Source: Acetobacteraceae bacterium
Lineage (GTDB): Bacteria > Pseudomonadota > Alphaproteobacteria > Acetobacterales > Acetobacteraceae
Direction of reading: 5' to 3'
Assembly (NCBI GenBank): GCA_027323595.1
Contig: DAHWBL010000287.1
Location: forward strand, 1 to 15,764
DNA: 15,764 bases
Each line of letters opens with the position of its first letter. The stretch's first letter is position 1. Below are positions 1 to 7,834 of the stretch, one piece after another. Under the pieces are notes generated by a model, which was not told the origin of the DNA, ran no database searches, and worked only from the letters and a program-made list of their open reading frames with translations. The translations under genes were made by a program, and so were the position numbers.

Positions 1-950
1 ACCGGGTTGCCGACGCCGGCCAGCGCCTTGTCGAACCGCGCGTTCGACAGCGTGCCGAGATTGGCGCCGACCAGAGCGCCGATCGCCGCCGCGTTGCCAC
101 CGCTGACCGCGCCGGCGGCATAGACATTGATCGCCGACGCATAATTCAGCCCGATCAGCCCGCCGACATAATTCAGCGCGGTCCCGTTCGACGCGCCGCC
201 GCTGACGGTGCCCAGCGCATAGCTGTCGGTGATGCTGCCGCTATAATTCCAGCCAACCAGCCCGCCGACGCTCTGGCCGTTCAGCGATCCGTTGTTACCG
301 TTGCTGTTGCCGCCACCATTGCCGGTGCCGTTGATCGAGCCGGCTGCGAAGCTCTGACTGATGGTGCCGTAATTCACCGCCACCAGCCCGCCCATGTTGC
401 TGCCACCACCGGACCCGGCGGCGGAAATGATCGTTCCCGACGCATAGCTCTGCGTGATGGTCCCGAAATTGGACGCCACCACGCCGCCGGTGGTGTTCAA
501 CGCCGGCACCACCATCGTCCCGGCGGCGCCGCTGAGGCTGATGGTGCCACTGTTGCCGCCCGCGATGCCGCCGGCATAGCCGCCGCCGACCAGATCGAAG
601 CTGACGCTGGACAGGCTGTTGGTGATGCTGCCGAAATTATTACCGGAGATTCCGCCAAAGCCACGCGCACCGGTCGCGCCGGCCGGATTGGACAGCGTGC
701 CGGTAACGGTGACGTTGCTGATGACACCAGTGCGTTCATTGAAGCCCACCAGCGGCGACACGCCATTACTCGGCACGCCGCCACCAGGGGTTGCTGCGGT
801 CGCGGTGACATTGACATTGGCCAGCGTCAGGTTGCGGATGGTGCCGTAATTATCGCGGATCAGCCCGATATCGCCGGTACTGCCGTCGGTAAGGCTGAAA
901 TTGCCGATGGTATGCCCCAGCCCGTCGATCACGCCGGAGAAACTGCCGAT
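1..950 (-). repeat. GLUG-type protein repeat module B of the adhesin
   Basis: Residues about 1224-1539 of the adhesin are degenerate repeats of the pattern GGLVGxNxGxIxxSYAxGxV. Examples are VGGLVGWNYSGSITDSYALG and GGLIGLNYASAINVYAAG. They follow a lead-in of the form SFSGVIDGLGHTIGNFSL. At DNA level the repeats are diverged: the 10-mer ataattcagc recurs at 141-150 and 168-177, but no long exact repeat was seen. The module continues past the left edge. Confidence 0.7.
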
Positions 951-3900
951 CGGCGAGAAGGCGAACCCCGAAAGGTTCAGGTTGGTGTTCACCGCGTAAT
1001 CGCCGCCAGCGGCGATATTGACCAGTTGCAGATCCGCCGACGCGTCGATCAGCAGATAGCCGTTCACATGCCCGTTCACATTGCCCGAGTAATAGTTCGG
1101 GTTGGGAAAGCTGGCCGAATAATAATAAACGGTCAGCGTCCCGCCCGTGATCGTCACCCCACCGGGCAGCAGCACATCCCCGCTCTGGCTCGCCCCGGTA
1201 TCGGCATACAGCGTCGCCGTCGCATTGGTGCCCGTGATCGTCAGCGGCGAACCAACCGGAACCGTGATGTTATGCTGCGCCGAGATCGCCAGCGACCCGA
1301 TCGCCGACAGCCCCAACGCGCCATCCGCGCCGGTGGTGGTGATGCTGCCGGTGGTGGACAGCCCCAATGCGGCGACCGACCCGGTCACCGCGCCGATCGC
1401 GTTGCCCGCGTTGGTCAGCACCACCGCCCCCCCGCTGACGGGCAGCCCACCCACCAGCGTCTGATACCCGCCTTCGATCAGCAATGTGCTCACCGCGATC
1501 GGCGCGGTCTGCGTGATCAGATACGGATTCACCAACCCCAGCGTCATCGGCGCCAAGGTCGAAAACTGGCGATCCACCGTCAAACTGGCGCCCGCGGACG
1601 CGAGCACCAGCGCGGTCGCGCCGTTTTGAAGATCGTAGTAGGTGACAAGGGCGTTGACATAGCTGCCGATCATCGCCGGCAGCGTCGCGCCGATCCCCTT
1701 GGTATATTGCGCGAACAGCCCGCTCGCGGTCGCCGCACCCGTCGCGGCGCTGTTCAGCACCACATTGTTCGCCGCAATGGTCAGCCCGCTCACCGAGTTG
1801 GTGGAATACAGCGTCACCGAGCCATACATCGACTGCCCGCCATCGGCCGCGGCCACGATGTTCTTGGTGGCATCCAGCGTGCCGCCCGGCATCAGAAACT
1901 CATAGCTGCCATCAGCAAAGCTGGTGACCGTCGCCCCCAGCGAGGATTTCAGCGCCTTGCCGTTCAGCACGGCGGTAACGGTGGTGCCCACCACCGGCGC
2001 GCCGCTCACATAGTTGCTCAGCACCTGCCCCGACAACACATCCGGCACCGAGCCGAACTGCCAGGCCAGATAAGGAAAGATCGCCGCGGTGGCGAGCTGC
2101 CAGGTGGCCCCGGAGAACCCGCCGGGCAGCGCCGCGGACAGGCTCGCCGCGCTCAGCCCTGCCCCGGTCCCGCCCAGGCCGTCCACGCCAAGCCCGCTGG
2201 TGCCGCTGTCCCAATACGCATTGGTCTCGGTGGCGCCAGCGGATACTCCCACAACGCCGCCGATGCTGACACGCGTATCCGTCACCGTGTCCCTGACAGT
2301 GCCGATCGCCAGCACCGAGCTCAAACCGCCCCCGGTCGCATCACCGACGATACCGCCGGCAAGCACGCCGGCGCCCAGATTGGAGGCGCTGACAAGCACC
2401 GGCCCCATCGCGTAGGAATCGCTCACCGTGCCGCCCACGAGCCCGCCCATCAGCCCGCCGAGGGCGATCTGCCCCGCGCCGGGCGTCGTCGCGCTCCAGC
2501 CCACCGCCACGTTGGCGAAGCTCTGACTCACCGACCCGGCGACCTGCAGCCCCACCAACCCGCCGACATACTGAAAGCCGGTGCCGCCGGTGAGCGTCAC
2601 GCTGCCGATCATGCTGGACTGGGTGATCGCGCCAGAATTGGTGCCCACCAGCCCGCCGACATTGCCGCCGCCGCTGACCGACCCGGTCACGTTCACCCCG
2701 CGGATGCTGCCCTGGTTCGTCCCGGCCAGCGCGCCGGCATTCGCATCGCCGGTGCTGACGACGCTGACCCCGCTGAGCGTGAGCGCGCCGACCGAGGCGC
2801 CCGTGCCGATGGTCGCGAACAACCCGGCCGCGCCGGCGCTGCTCACCTTCAGCCCGGAGATCGTCTGCCCCTGCCCCTCGAGAATTCCCGTGAATATACC
2901 GCCGATCGGCGCCACCGCGCTCGATGACGCGGCGAAGCCGGTGCCCAGCGCGTAATCGCCGGCAAGGTTGGTGGCGATCGCGGCGAGATCGGTGGCGTTG
3001 TTCACCAGCATATAGGCCAGCACCTGGCCCGGCACCGCGAGGTTGGTGGTGATCTGCGCCGCATAGTTGGTCGGCGCGGCGTAGCTGGTCGGGTTGTAAT
3101 AGATCAGCGCGTTGCCGGTGCTCGCGGCCATGCTGATCCCACCGTTCAGCACCAGCGCGCCGATGCCGATCCCGGTGTTGTCCGCTCGCACCACCAGATT
3201 GCCCGACCCGGTGTCGCTCAGCGTCACCCCGGCATTGACCACCACATTGCGATAGGCCGACAGGGTGAGCGAACTCGCCCCCCCATAGGTCACGTTGGCG
3301 GCAAAGGTGATGTCGCCGGACTGGCTGCCTGTGGTACCGGTGGACAGCACCACATTGCCCACCGCGAGCGCCGCCTGCAGGTCGTTCGCGGTCAGCACCG
3401 AATTATCCACCCCGGCGACGAAGCCGCCGCTGCCCGCACCGGCGGTGCTCGGCCCGGTGGTCACGATGGTCAGATTTTCCGGATCGAGCAGCAGCGTCCC
3501 CGGCCGCCCCGCCCCGGTCGGGTCCACCCGACCATGAAACGACAGCACCCCGTCGCTCGACACCTCGACCAGCCCGCCCGCCTGGCCCGCCGTGGCGCTG
3601 CCCGCGCTGATCCGCCCGGCGAAATCGGTGGCCAGCGTCGAGCGGACCCGCACCGTGCCGCCCGCCCCGGTGCTGCCGGTCGCCGCGATCGAGGCGGTGG
3701 CGCCGATGCGCACCTTCGCGCCGGAAATCCCCACCGTGCCGCCACTGCCATCGGCGTTGCGCGCGGAAATCGTGCCGGTGACGACGCTCTGCCCGCCGGC
3801 GGTGAGCCACACATGCCCGTCCACCTCGGCAACCCCGGTCGCCTCGATGGCACCGCCCCGGTTGCCCGCCAGCGCATACACATTGCCGCCCGCCGCGCTG

Positions 3901-4619
3901 AGCTGCGCCGCCGCCGCCGCGATCCGGCCACGGTTGGTGGTCGCGCCGTCGCCACCGGTGGCCACCAGCAGATGCCCGTCCGGCGTTCCCGGATCGAGCA
4001 GCACCTGATTGCCGGACGCCATCGCCACCACGCCCTGCGGTGCCGCGATCGACCCGTCATTTTCCGTCGCCGCGCCGATCAGCGCCACGTTGCCGCCGGC
4101 GGTGATCTGCCCGCGATTGACCACCCGCCCCGGCCCGCTGCCCGAAAAGCCCAGCGTGTCGCCGCCCATGAACGCCGCATCCGCGACATCGCGCGAACTG
4201 GCGATGAAGCTGCCACCGGTGATCACCTGCCCGCCCGCGCCGATCACCACCCCGGCGGGATTGATCAGATACACGCTCCCGGTGGCCGTCAGTCGCCCGG
4301 CGATCTCGGATTGCTGTGCCCCGGTCACCCGGTTGAGCGTCGCCCCCGCGCCATTGGCGATGGCGACATCATTGCCCGCGCCGATCGAGAAGCTGCGCCA
4401 GTCGATCACCGCGCGCGGGCTCGTTTGCTGGATGCTCATGCTGCCGGCGCCGCTCGAAATACTGCCCGCTCCGGCAACGAACCGCCCGCCGCCAGGCAAC
4501 GGCCCGCCGGCATGCGCGCCAGGGATGATCGCGCCAGGGATCATCGCGACAGCCGCGGCGGTCGCCAGCAGCATTGCCCGCCTGGACACACCATGCCCAC
4601 GCACCGAGTACCAGCGCAT
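1..4619 (-). CDS. Filamentous haemagglutinin-like TpsA exoprotein (adhesin), 3' part missing
   Basis: Open frame from ATG at 4619 to the left edge: 1539 codons seen, no stop. The start has a GGGGAG ribosome site at 4628-4633, 8 nt upstream, and no nearby in-frame alternative. Residues 1-37 look like a long signal peptide (basic SVRGHGVSRR, hydrophobic ALLATAAAVAM-type core, AHA cleavage site). Residues about 38-300 match the two-partner secretion domain: ATLNRVTG at 93-100, SEIAGRLTATG at 104-114, and LINPAGVVIG at 118-127, the counterpart of the family NPNGI motif. The rest is Gly/Ala/Ser/Thr/Asn-rich and beta-helix-like, with GLUG-type repeats at about 571-809 and from 1224 to the edge, and a linker resembling an Ig or carboxypeptidase-regulatory fold at about 857-940. 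Proteins of this family are exported by Sec and an outer-membrane TpsB pore, and act in adhesion or biofilm formation. No TpsB gene is visible here. Family call is firm; ligand is unknown. Confidence 0.9.
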   Translation of the reverse strand, partial: MRWYSVRGHGVSRRAMLLATAAAVAMIPGAIIPGAHAGGPLPGGGRFVAGAGSISSGAGSMSIQQTSPRAVIDWRSFSIGAGNDVAIANGAGATLNRVTGAQQSEIAGRLTATGSVYLINPAGVVIGAGGQVITGGSFIASSRDVADAAFMGGDTLGFSGSGPGRVVNRGQITAGGNVALIGAATENDGSIAAPQGVVAMASGNQVLLDPGTPDGHLLVATGGDGATTNRGRIAAAAAQLSAAGGNVYALAGNRGGAIEATGVAEVDGHVWLTAGGQSVVTGTISARNADGSGGTVGISGAKVRIGATASIAATGSTGAGGTVRVRSTLATDFAGRISAGSATAGQAGGLVEVSSDGVLSFHGRVDPTGAGRPGTLLLDPENLTIVTTGPSTAGAGSGGFVAGVDNSVLTANDLQAALAVGNVVLSTGTTGSQSGDITFAANVTYGGASSLTLSAYRNVVVNAGVTLSDTGSGNLVVRADNTGIGIGALVLNGGISMAASTGNALIYYNPTSYAAPTNYAAQITTNLAVPGQVLAYMLVNNATDLAAIATNLAGDYALGTGFAASSSAVAPIGGIFTGILEGQGQTISGLKVSSAGAAGLFATIGTGASVGALTLSGVSVVSTGDANAGALAGTNQGSIRGVNVTGSVSGGGNVGGLVGTNSGAITQSSMIGSVTLTGGTGFQYVGGLVGLQVAGSVSQSFANVAVGWSATTPGAGQIALGGLMGGLVGGTVSDSYAMGPVLVSASNLGAGVLAGGIVGDATGGGLSSVLAIGTVRDTVTDTRVSIGGVVGVSAGATETNAYWDSGTSGLGVDGLGGTGAGLSAASLSAALPGGFSGATWQLATAAIFPYLAWQFGSVPDVLSGQVLSNYVSGAPVVGTTVTAVLNGKALKSSLGATVTSFADGSYEFLMPGGTLDATKNIVAAADGGQSMYGSVTLYSTNSVSGLTIAANNVVLNSAATGAATASGLFAQYTKGIGATLPAMIGSYVNALVTYYDLQNGATALVLASAGASLTVDRQFSTLAPMTLGLVNPYLITQTAPIAVSTLLIEGGYQTLVGGLPVSGGAVVLTNAGNAIGAVTGSVAALGLSTTGSITTTGADGALGLSAIGSLAISAQHNITVPVGSPLTITGTNATATLYADTGASQSGDVLLPGGVTITGGTLTVYYYSASFPNPNYYSGNVNGHVNGYLLIDASADLQLVNIAAGGDYAVNTNLNLSGFAFSPIGSFSGVIDGLGHTIGNFSLTDGSTGDIGLIRDNYGTIRNLTLANVNVTATAATPGGGVPSNGVSPLVGFNERTGVISNVTVTGTLSNPAGATGARGFGGISGNNFGSITNSLSSVSFDLVGGGYAGGIAGGNSGTISLSGAAGTMVVPALNTTGGVVASNFGTITQSYASGTIISAAGSGGGSNMGGLVAVNYGTISQSFAAGSINGTGNGGGNSNGNNGSLNGQSVGGLVGWNYSGSITDSYALGTVSGGASNGTALNYVGGLIGLNYASAINVYAAGAVSGGNAAAIGALVGANLGTLSNARFDKALAGVGNP
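2195..2909 (-). repeat. GLUG-type protein repeat module A of the adhesin
   Basis: Residues about 571-809 of the adhesin form a first GLUG-type block. It opens with PIGGIFTGILEGQGQTISGL and contains units such as AGALAGTNQGSIRGVNVTG, VGGLVGTNSGAITQSS and VGGLVGLQVAGSVSQSFA. It closes with the family-typical AYWDSGTSG, followed by an aromatic FPYLAWQ end. It shares its architecture with module B, which suggests duplication of a whole beta-helical segment, but the two are not near-identical in DNA. Confidence 0.7.
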
Positions 4620-4686
4620 CGCCCCATCTCCCCGTCGAGCCGAAGCGAAACCGCGCCGGTCCTTCGAGGCTCCACACTGTGCAAGA

Positions 4687-4714
4687 AGTAATATTATATC
4701 AACTAAAATATATG
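4687..4714 (-). promoter_or_regulatory. AT-rich promoter-like island upstream of the adhesin
   Basis: In the 120-nt gap between the end of the LysR gene and the adhesin start, 4687-4714 is almost pure A/T in an otherwise very GC-rich window. On the minus strand it contains a perfect TATAAT at 4698-4693, 74 nt upstream of the adhesin ATG. No good -35 box lies at 16-18 nt; the nearest TTGCGG is about 21 nt away. I infer that the adhesin has its own promoter rather than depending only on read-through from the LysR gene. The rest of the gap holds no gene. Confidence 0.4.
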
Positions 4715-4739
4715 CTGTTCCGCAACCTTGGATGCCGCG

Positions 4740-5666
4740 TCACGATCCGCCCGACGCCGCACCCATCGCCTCGCCCAGATACCGCGCGAACGCCTCCGCC
4801 GCGAGCGACAGCGGCGTGTTGGAGCGCGCGAACAGCCCCAGCTCGCTGTCGATGAAGCCGCGCCCCTGCCGCAGCGGCACATGCACCAGCCGCCCGCCCT
4901 CCAGCTCCGCCTCCACCCCCACCCGCGTCATCAGCGCCACCCCCAGCCCGCGCAGCACCAGTTGCTTCATCAAATCGACCGACCCCGCCTCATGCGCACG
5001 CAGATCCCCCATCCCGGCCTGGATCAGCGCCGGATGCAGCTGCTCGCGATTGGCGAAGTTCGCCTTGGGCAGGATCAGCGCCTGGTCGCGCAATTCATGC
5101 AGCGACAGGCGCGCCGCACCGGCCAGATTCGCATCCGCCAGCATCACCGCGCCCAGGCGAAACCGCGCCACCGCCAGCCGCCGCAGCTCCGGCCTTGGCC
5201 GCACCTCGAACGCCAGCCCCAGATCGGCATCACCGCTGCCGATCGCGCCGGGGATCTCGGCGGTATCCAGGATCGTCACCCCGATGCTCACCCGCGGATA
5301 GCGCCGCGCCATCGCGCCGATCGCTTCCGGCACGATCCGGTGGCACAGTCCCTCCAGCGACACCAGCTCCACCCGCCCGGCCTGCAAGCCCTTCAGCGCG
5401 TCGATCTGCGACGCCAGCCGCTCGGCATCGCGCAACACCCCGATCACGTGATGCGCCAGGCTCTCGCCCGCCCCGGTCAGCTTCAGCCCCGCCGGCAGCC
5501 GCTCGAACAGCGGCGTGCCGATCTCGGCCTCCAGCGCCAATATCTGCCGGTTGACCGCCGAGGACGCGACATTGAGCCGCCGCGCCGCCGCCCGGATCGA
5601 GCCGGCGCGGCGCACCGCGTCGAAATAATGCAACGCCGCGGCATGGATGCGATAGCGCCCGGCCAT
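4740..5666 (-). CDS. LysR-type transcriptional regulator, likely controls the divergent orotate operon
   Basis: 308 residues, normal length for LysR-type regulators. Residues about 8-67 are the winged helix-turn-helix: ALHYFDAVRRAGSIRAAARR, then LNVASSAVNRQILALEAEIG and TPLFERLPAGLKLT, the usual family pattern. Residues about 93-300 are the two-lobed periplasmic-binding-protein-like effector domain, with RVELVSLEGL, GDADLGLAF and a late RGLGVALM. The start is supported by AGGAGG 7 nt upstream. The gene is transcribed away from the permease-led operon across a 111-nt gap. Regulators of this family usually control the divergent operon and respond to a pathway metabolite. By position the inducer would be orotate, dihydroorotate or carbamoyl-aspartate; this is inference. 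It lies on the same strand as the adhesin, 120 nt upstream, so regulation of the adhesin is possible but less likely. Confidence 0.92.
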   Translation of the reverse strand: MAGRYRIHAAALHYFDAVRRAGSIRAAARRLNVASSAVNRQILALEAEIGTPLFERLPAGLKLTGAGESLAHHVIGVLRDAERLASQIDALKGLQAGRVELVSLEGLCHRIVPEAIGAMARRYPRVSIGVTILDTAEIPGAIGSGDADLGLAFEVRPRPELRRLAVARFRLGAVMLADANLAGAARLSLHELRDQALILPKANFANREQLHPALIQAGMGDLRAHEAGSVDLMKQLVLRGLGVALMTRVGVEAELEGGRLVHVPLRQGRGFIDSELGLFARSNTPLSLAAEAFARYLGEAMGAASGGS

Positions 5667-5680
5667 GGCTGCCCTCCTGC

Positions 5681-5693
5681 TGCCGCTTCGGCA
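5681..5693. promoter_or_regulatory. Candidate LysR-type operator 1 (T-N11-A palindrome)
   Basis: TGCCGCTTCGGCA is a perfect inverted repeat, with 5-nt arms TGCCG/CGGCA around CTT, and fits the T-N11-A LysR-type consensus. It lies 15 nt upstream of the regulator start in the divergent gap, a place suited to autorepression. In RNA from the LysR strand it could also form a hairpin beside the ribosome site. Short GC-rich palindromes arise easily at this base composition. Confidence 0.3.
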
Positions 5694-5711
5694 TCAGCCT
5701 AGGCAAAATTC

Positions 5712-5726
5712 TGCTCTTGTGCGAGC
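5712..5726. promoter_or_regulatory. Candidate LysR-type operator 2 (T-N11-A with GCTC/GAGC arms)
   Basis: TGCTCTTGTGCGAGC contains arms GCTC (5713-5716) and GAGC (5723-5726) around a 6-nt centre, and T5712 to A5724 also fits T-N11-A. It is 19 nt from site 1 edge to edge and sits midway in the 5667-5777 divergent gap, where an activation site for the permease-led operon would be expected. I see no good sigma70-type -35/-10 pair for either direction in this gap, as is common for activator-dependent promoters. An 8-nt palindrome GCCTAGGC at 5697-5704 lies between the two sites. Confidence 0.28.
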
Positions 5727-5777
5727 GCCATCCGGGCGCGCACGCTGCCGGATTGGCAACCAGGCAGGACCCAGAAG

Positions 5778-7025
5778 ATGGCGAACCAATCCGCTCCCAC
5801 CGCTGCCCCCATCCCCGACCGCGTCACCCCCGAAGCCTGGAAGGCGCTGTGGGGCTCGGCCATCGGCTACGCCATGGACGGGTTCGACCTGCTGATCCTG
5901 GGCTTCATGATGCGCCTGATCTCCGCCGACCTGCATCTCACCCCCGCCGAGGGCGGCTCGCTGGTCACCGCCACCCTGGTCGGCGCGGTGATCGGCGGCC
6001 TCGTCTTCGGCGTGCTCGCCGATCGCCTCGGCCGGGTGCGCGTGCTCACCTGGACCATCGTGCTGTTCGCCGTCTTCACCGGCATGTGCGCCCTGGCGCA
6101 AGGCTATTGGGACCTGCTCGCCTGGCGCACCATCGCCGGCATCGGGCTCGGCGGCGAGTTCGGCATCGGCATGACGCTGGTCGCCGAGGCCTGGCCGGCA
6201 AGCCGCCGCGCGCGGGTCTCCTCCTATGTCGGGCTCGGCTGGCAGGCCGGCGTGCTCGCCGCCGCCCTGCTCACCCCGCTGCTGCTGCCCGTCATCGGCT
6301 GGCGCGGCATGTTCGCGCTCGGCATGTTCCCCGCCATCGTGGCCTACGCCATCCGCAAGGGGCTGCATGAGCCGCAGGCCTTCGTCGCCCAGGCGGCGCG
6401 GCCCTCCACCCGCTCCTCGCTGCGCCTGCTGGTCGCCGACGCCGCCACCACCCGCATCAGCCTCGGGCTGTTCATTCTCTGCTCGGTGCAGAACTTCGGC
6501 TATTATGGCGTCATGATCTGGCTGCCGAACTATCTGTCCACCCGCTTCGGCTTCGGCCTCACCCAGTCCGCCGCCTGGACCTCGGTCACCATCATCGGCA
6601 TGGCGATCGGCATCTATGTGTTCGGCCATGTCGCCGACCGCATCGGCCGCCGCCCCGCCTTCCTGGGCTGGATGGCCGGCGCGGCGATCATGGTGGTGCT
6701 CTATTCCCGCCTCACCGACCCGTTCGCGCTGCTGGTCGCCGGCGCGGTGATGGGCTTCTTCGTCAACGGCATGCTCGGCGGCTACGGCGCGCTGATGAGC
6801 GAGCTCTATCCCACCGCCGCACGCGCCACCGCGCAGAACGTGCTGTTCAACCTCGGTCGCGCGGTCGGTGGTTTCGGCCCGGTGGCGGTCGGCGCCATCG
6901 CCGCCTCCTACGGCTTTTCCACCGCCATCGCGCTGCTCACCGTGCTCTACATCATCGACATGCTGGCGATGTGGTTCCTGATCCCCGAGCGCGCCGGCGC
7001 GGCCCTGGAGCAGGCCGCCGCATGA
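5778..7025 (+). CDS. MFS metabolite:H+ symporter (AAHS-like), candidate orotate permease
   Basis: 415 residues, typical of a 12-helix major facilitator permease in the inner membrane. TM1 carries YAMDGFDLL (31-39); the DGFD acidic motif is characteristic of aromatic-acid:H+ symporters. Motif A occurs in both halves, GVLADRLGRVR (78-88) and GHVADRIGRRP (283-293). RTIAGIGLGGEFGIG (117-131) and a late SELYPTAARA (341-350) are also family marks. The start has AGGA 8 nt upstream. It is the first gene of a six-gene coupled operon and its stop overlaps the pyrK start by 4 nt. Members of this family move carboxylated ring compounds. Because the following enzymes all fit orotate breakdown, orotate (a pyrimidine carboxylate) is the favoured substrate. 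That is inferred from context; dihydroorotate or a dicarboxylate is possible. Confidence 0.9.
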   Translation: MANQSAPTAAPIPDRVTPEAWKALWGSAIGYAMDGFDLLILGFMMRLISADLHLTPAEGGSLVTATLVGAVIGGLVFGVLADRLGRVRVLTWTIVLFAVFTGMCALAQGYWDLLAWRTIAGIGLGGEFGIGMTLVAEAWPASRRARVSSYVGLGWQAGVLAAALLTPLLLPVIGWRGMFALGMFPAIVAYAIRKGLHEPQAFVAQAARPSTRSSLRLLVADAATTRISLGLFILCSVQNFGYYGVMIWLPNYLSTRFGFGLTQSAAWTSVTIIGMAIGIYVFGHVADRIGRRPAFLGWMAGAAIMVVLYSRLTDPFALLVAGAVMGFFVNGMLGGYGALMSELYPTAARATAQNVLFNLGRAVGGFGPVAVGAIAASYGFSTAIALLTVLYIIDMLAMWFLIPERAGAALEQAAA

Positions 7026-7834
7026 CCGACACCCTCGCCCGCCCGCCGGCCTTCGAGACCCAGGCGGCGGTTCTCGCCAATGACCGCGTCAACGGCGAAT
7101 ACGCCCACCTGGTCGTCGCCTGCGGCCAGGCCGCCGCCGCCCAGCCTGGCCAGTTCTACCAACTCGCCTGCCCGGCCCCACCCGGCGAAGCCCCGTTCCT
7201 GCGCCGCCCGATGAGCCTGTATCGCGCCGATCCCGCCGCCGGGCGGGTGGAGTTTCTCTACAAGGTCACCGGCGCGGGCACCCGCGGGCTCGCCACCCTG
7301 CGCCCGGGCGAACAGCTCGGCCTGCTCGGCCCGCTCGGCACCGGCTTCAGGCTCGACCCCGCCGCGCGCCACATCATCGCCATCGGCCGCGGCGCCGGGC
7401 TGGCCACGCTGGGCCCGCTCGCCGAGGCCGCCCGCGCCGCCGGCATCGCCATCACCGCCATCCTCTCCGCCCGCCGCCCCGAGCTGGTGGTCTCGCAGGC
7501 CCGCTTCGCCGAACAGGGCGCGCGCGTCATCACCGTCACCGACAGCCAGGCCAATAGCGGCCCCAGCCACGTCGAACGCCTGCTGCGCGGCCTGCTCGCC
7601 GAACGGCGCTGCGACGGCTTCTACACCTGCGGCTCGGCGCGCCTGCTGCGCGTGCAGCAAACCCTCGCGCGCGAATTCAGTATCCCCGGCCAGGTCGCGC
7701 TGGAACAGCAGATGGCCTGCGGGCTCGGCATGTGCTTCTGCTGCGTGCGGGATTTCAATGTCGGCGGCACCATCATCCACAAGCGCGTCTGCTGGGACGG
7801 GCCGGTGTTCGACATGCTGGAGGCGCTGCCATGA
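7022..7834 (+). CDS. pyrK: Dihydroorotate dehydrogenase electron-transfer subunit (PyrK-type, FAD and [2Fe-2S])
   Basis: 270 residues from the ATG at 7022, which overlaps the permease stop; GGAG lies 11 nt upstream. This is the flavoprotein that passes electrons between NAD(H) and the FMN of class 1B PyrD. The FAD-binding barrel shows RRPMSLYR (61-68) and GPLGTGF (103-109). The NAD-binding lobe begins at about 116 and carries YTCGSARLL (201-209). The C-terminal iron-sulphur loop has Cys233, Cys238, Cys241 and Cys257 (CGLGMCFCC, then HKRVC), the PyrK spacing. The nucleotide-binding loop reads IGRGAGLATL (121-130), where standard PyrK has a GGGxGxAPL-like sequence, so this is a divergent clade. 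NAD linkage makes the complex able to reduce orotate with NADH, unlike quinone-linked class 2 enzymes. The gene is translationally coupled to pyrD downstream. Confidence 0.92.
   Translation: MTDTLARPPAFETQAAVLANDRVNGEYAHLVVACGQAAAAQPGQFYQLACPAPPGEAPFLRRPMSLYRADPAAGRVEFLYKVTGAGTRGLATLRPGEQLGLLGPLGTGFRLDPAARHIIAIGRGAGLATLGPLAEAARAAGIAITAILSARRPELVVSQARFAEQGARVITVTDSQANSGPSHVERLLRGLLAERRCDGFYTCGSARLLRVQQTLAREFSIPGQVALEQQMACGLGMCFCCVRDFNVGGTIIHKRVCWDGPVFDMLEALP

Noticed and set aside
912..2927. Long plus-strand open frame (671 codons) opposite the adhesin, and similar ones at 3534-4691 and 4009-5301
   Set aside because: The translations are Arg/His/Pro-rich or low-complexity with no family resemblance. 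They are antisense shadows caused by GC-rich third positions, while the minus frame gives a coherent TPS/GLUG protein.
1..4600. Tandem or CRISPR-like repeats suggested by recurring GCCG/CCAGCCCGCC words
   Set aside because: These are degenerate coding repeats of Gly-Gly-Leu-Val-Gly units in the adhesin, in frame and without constant spacers.
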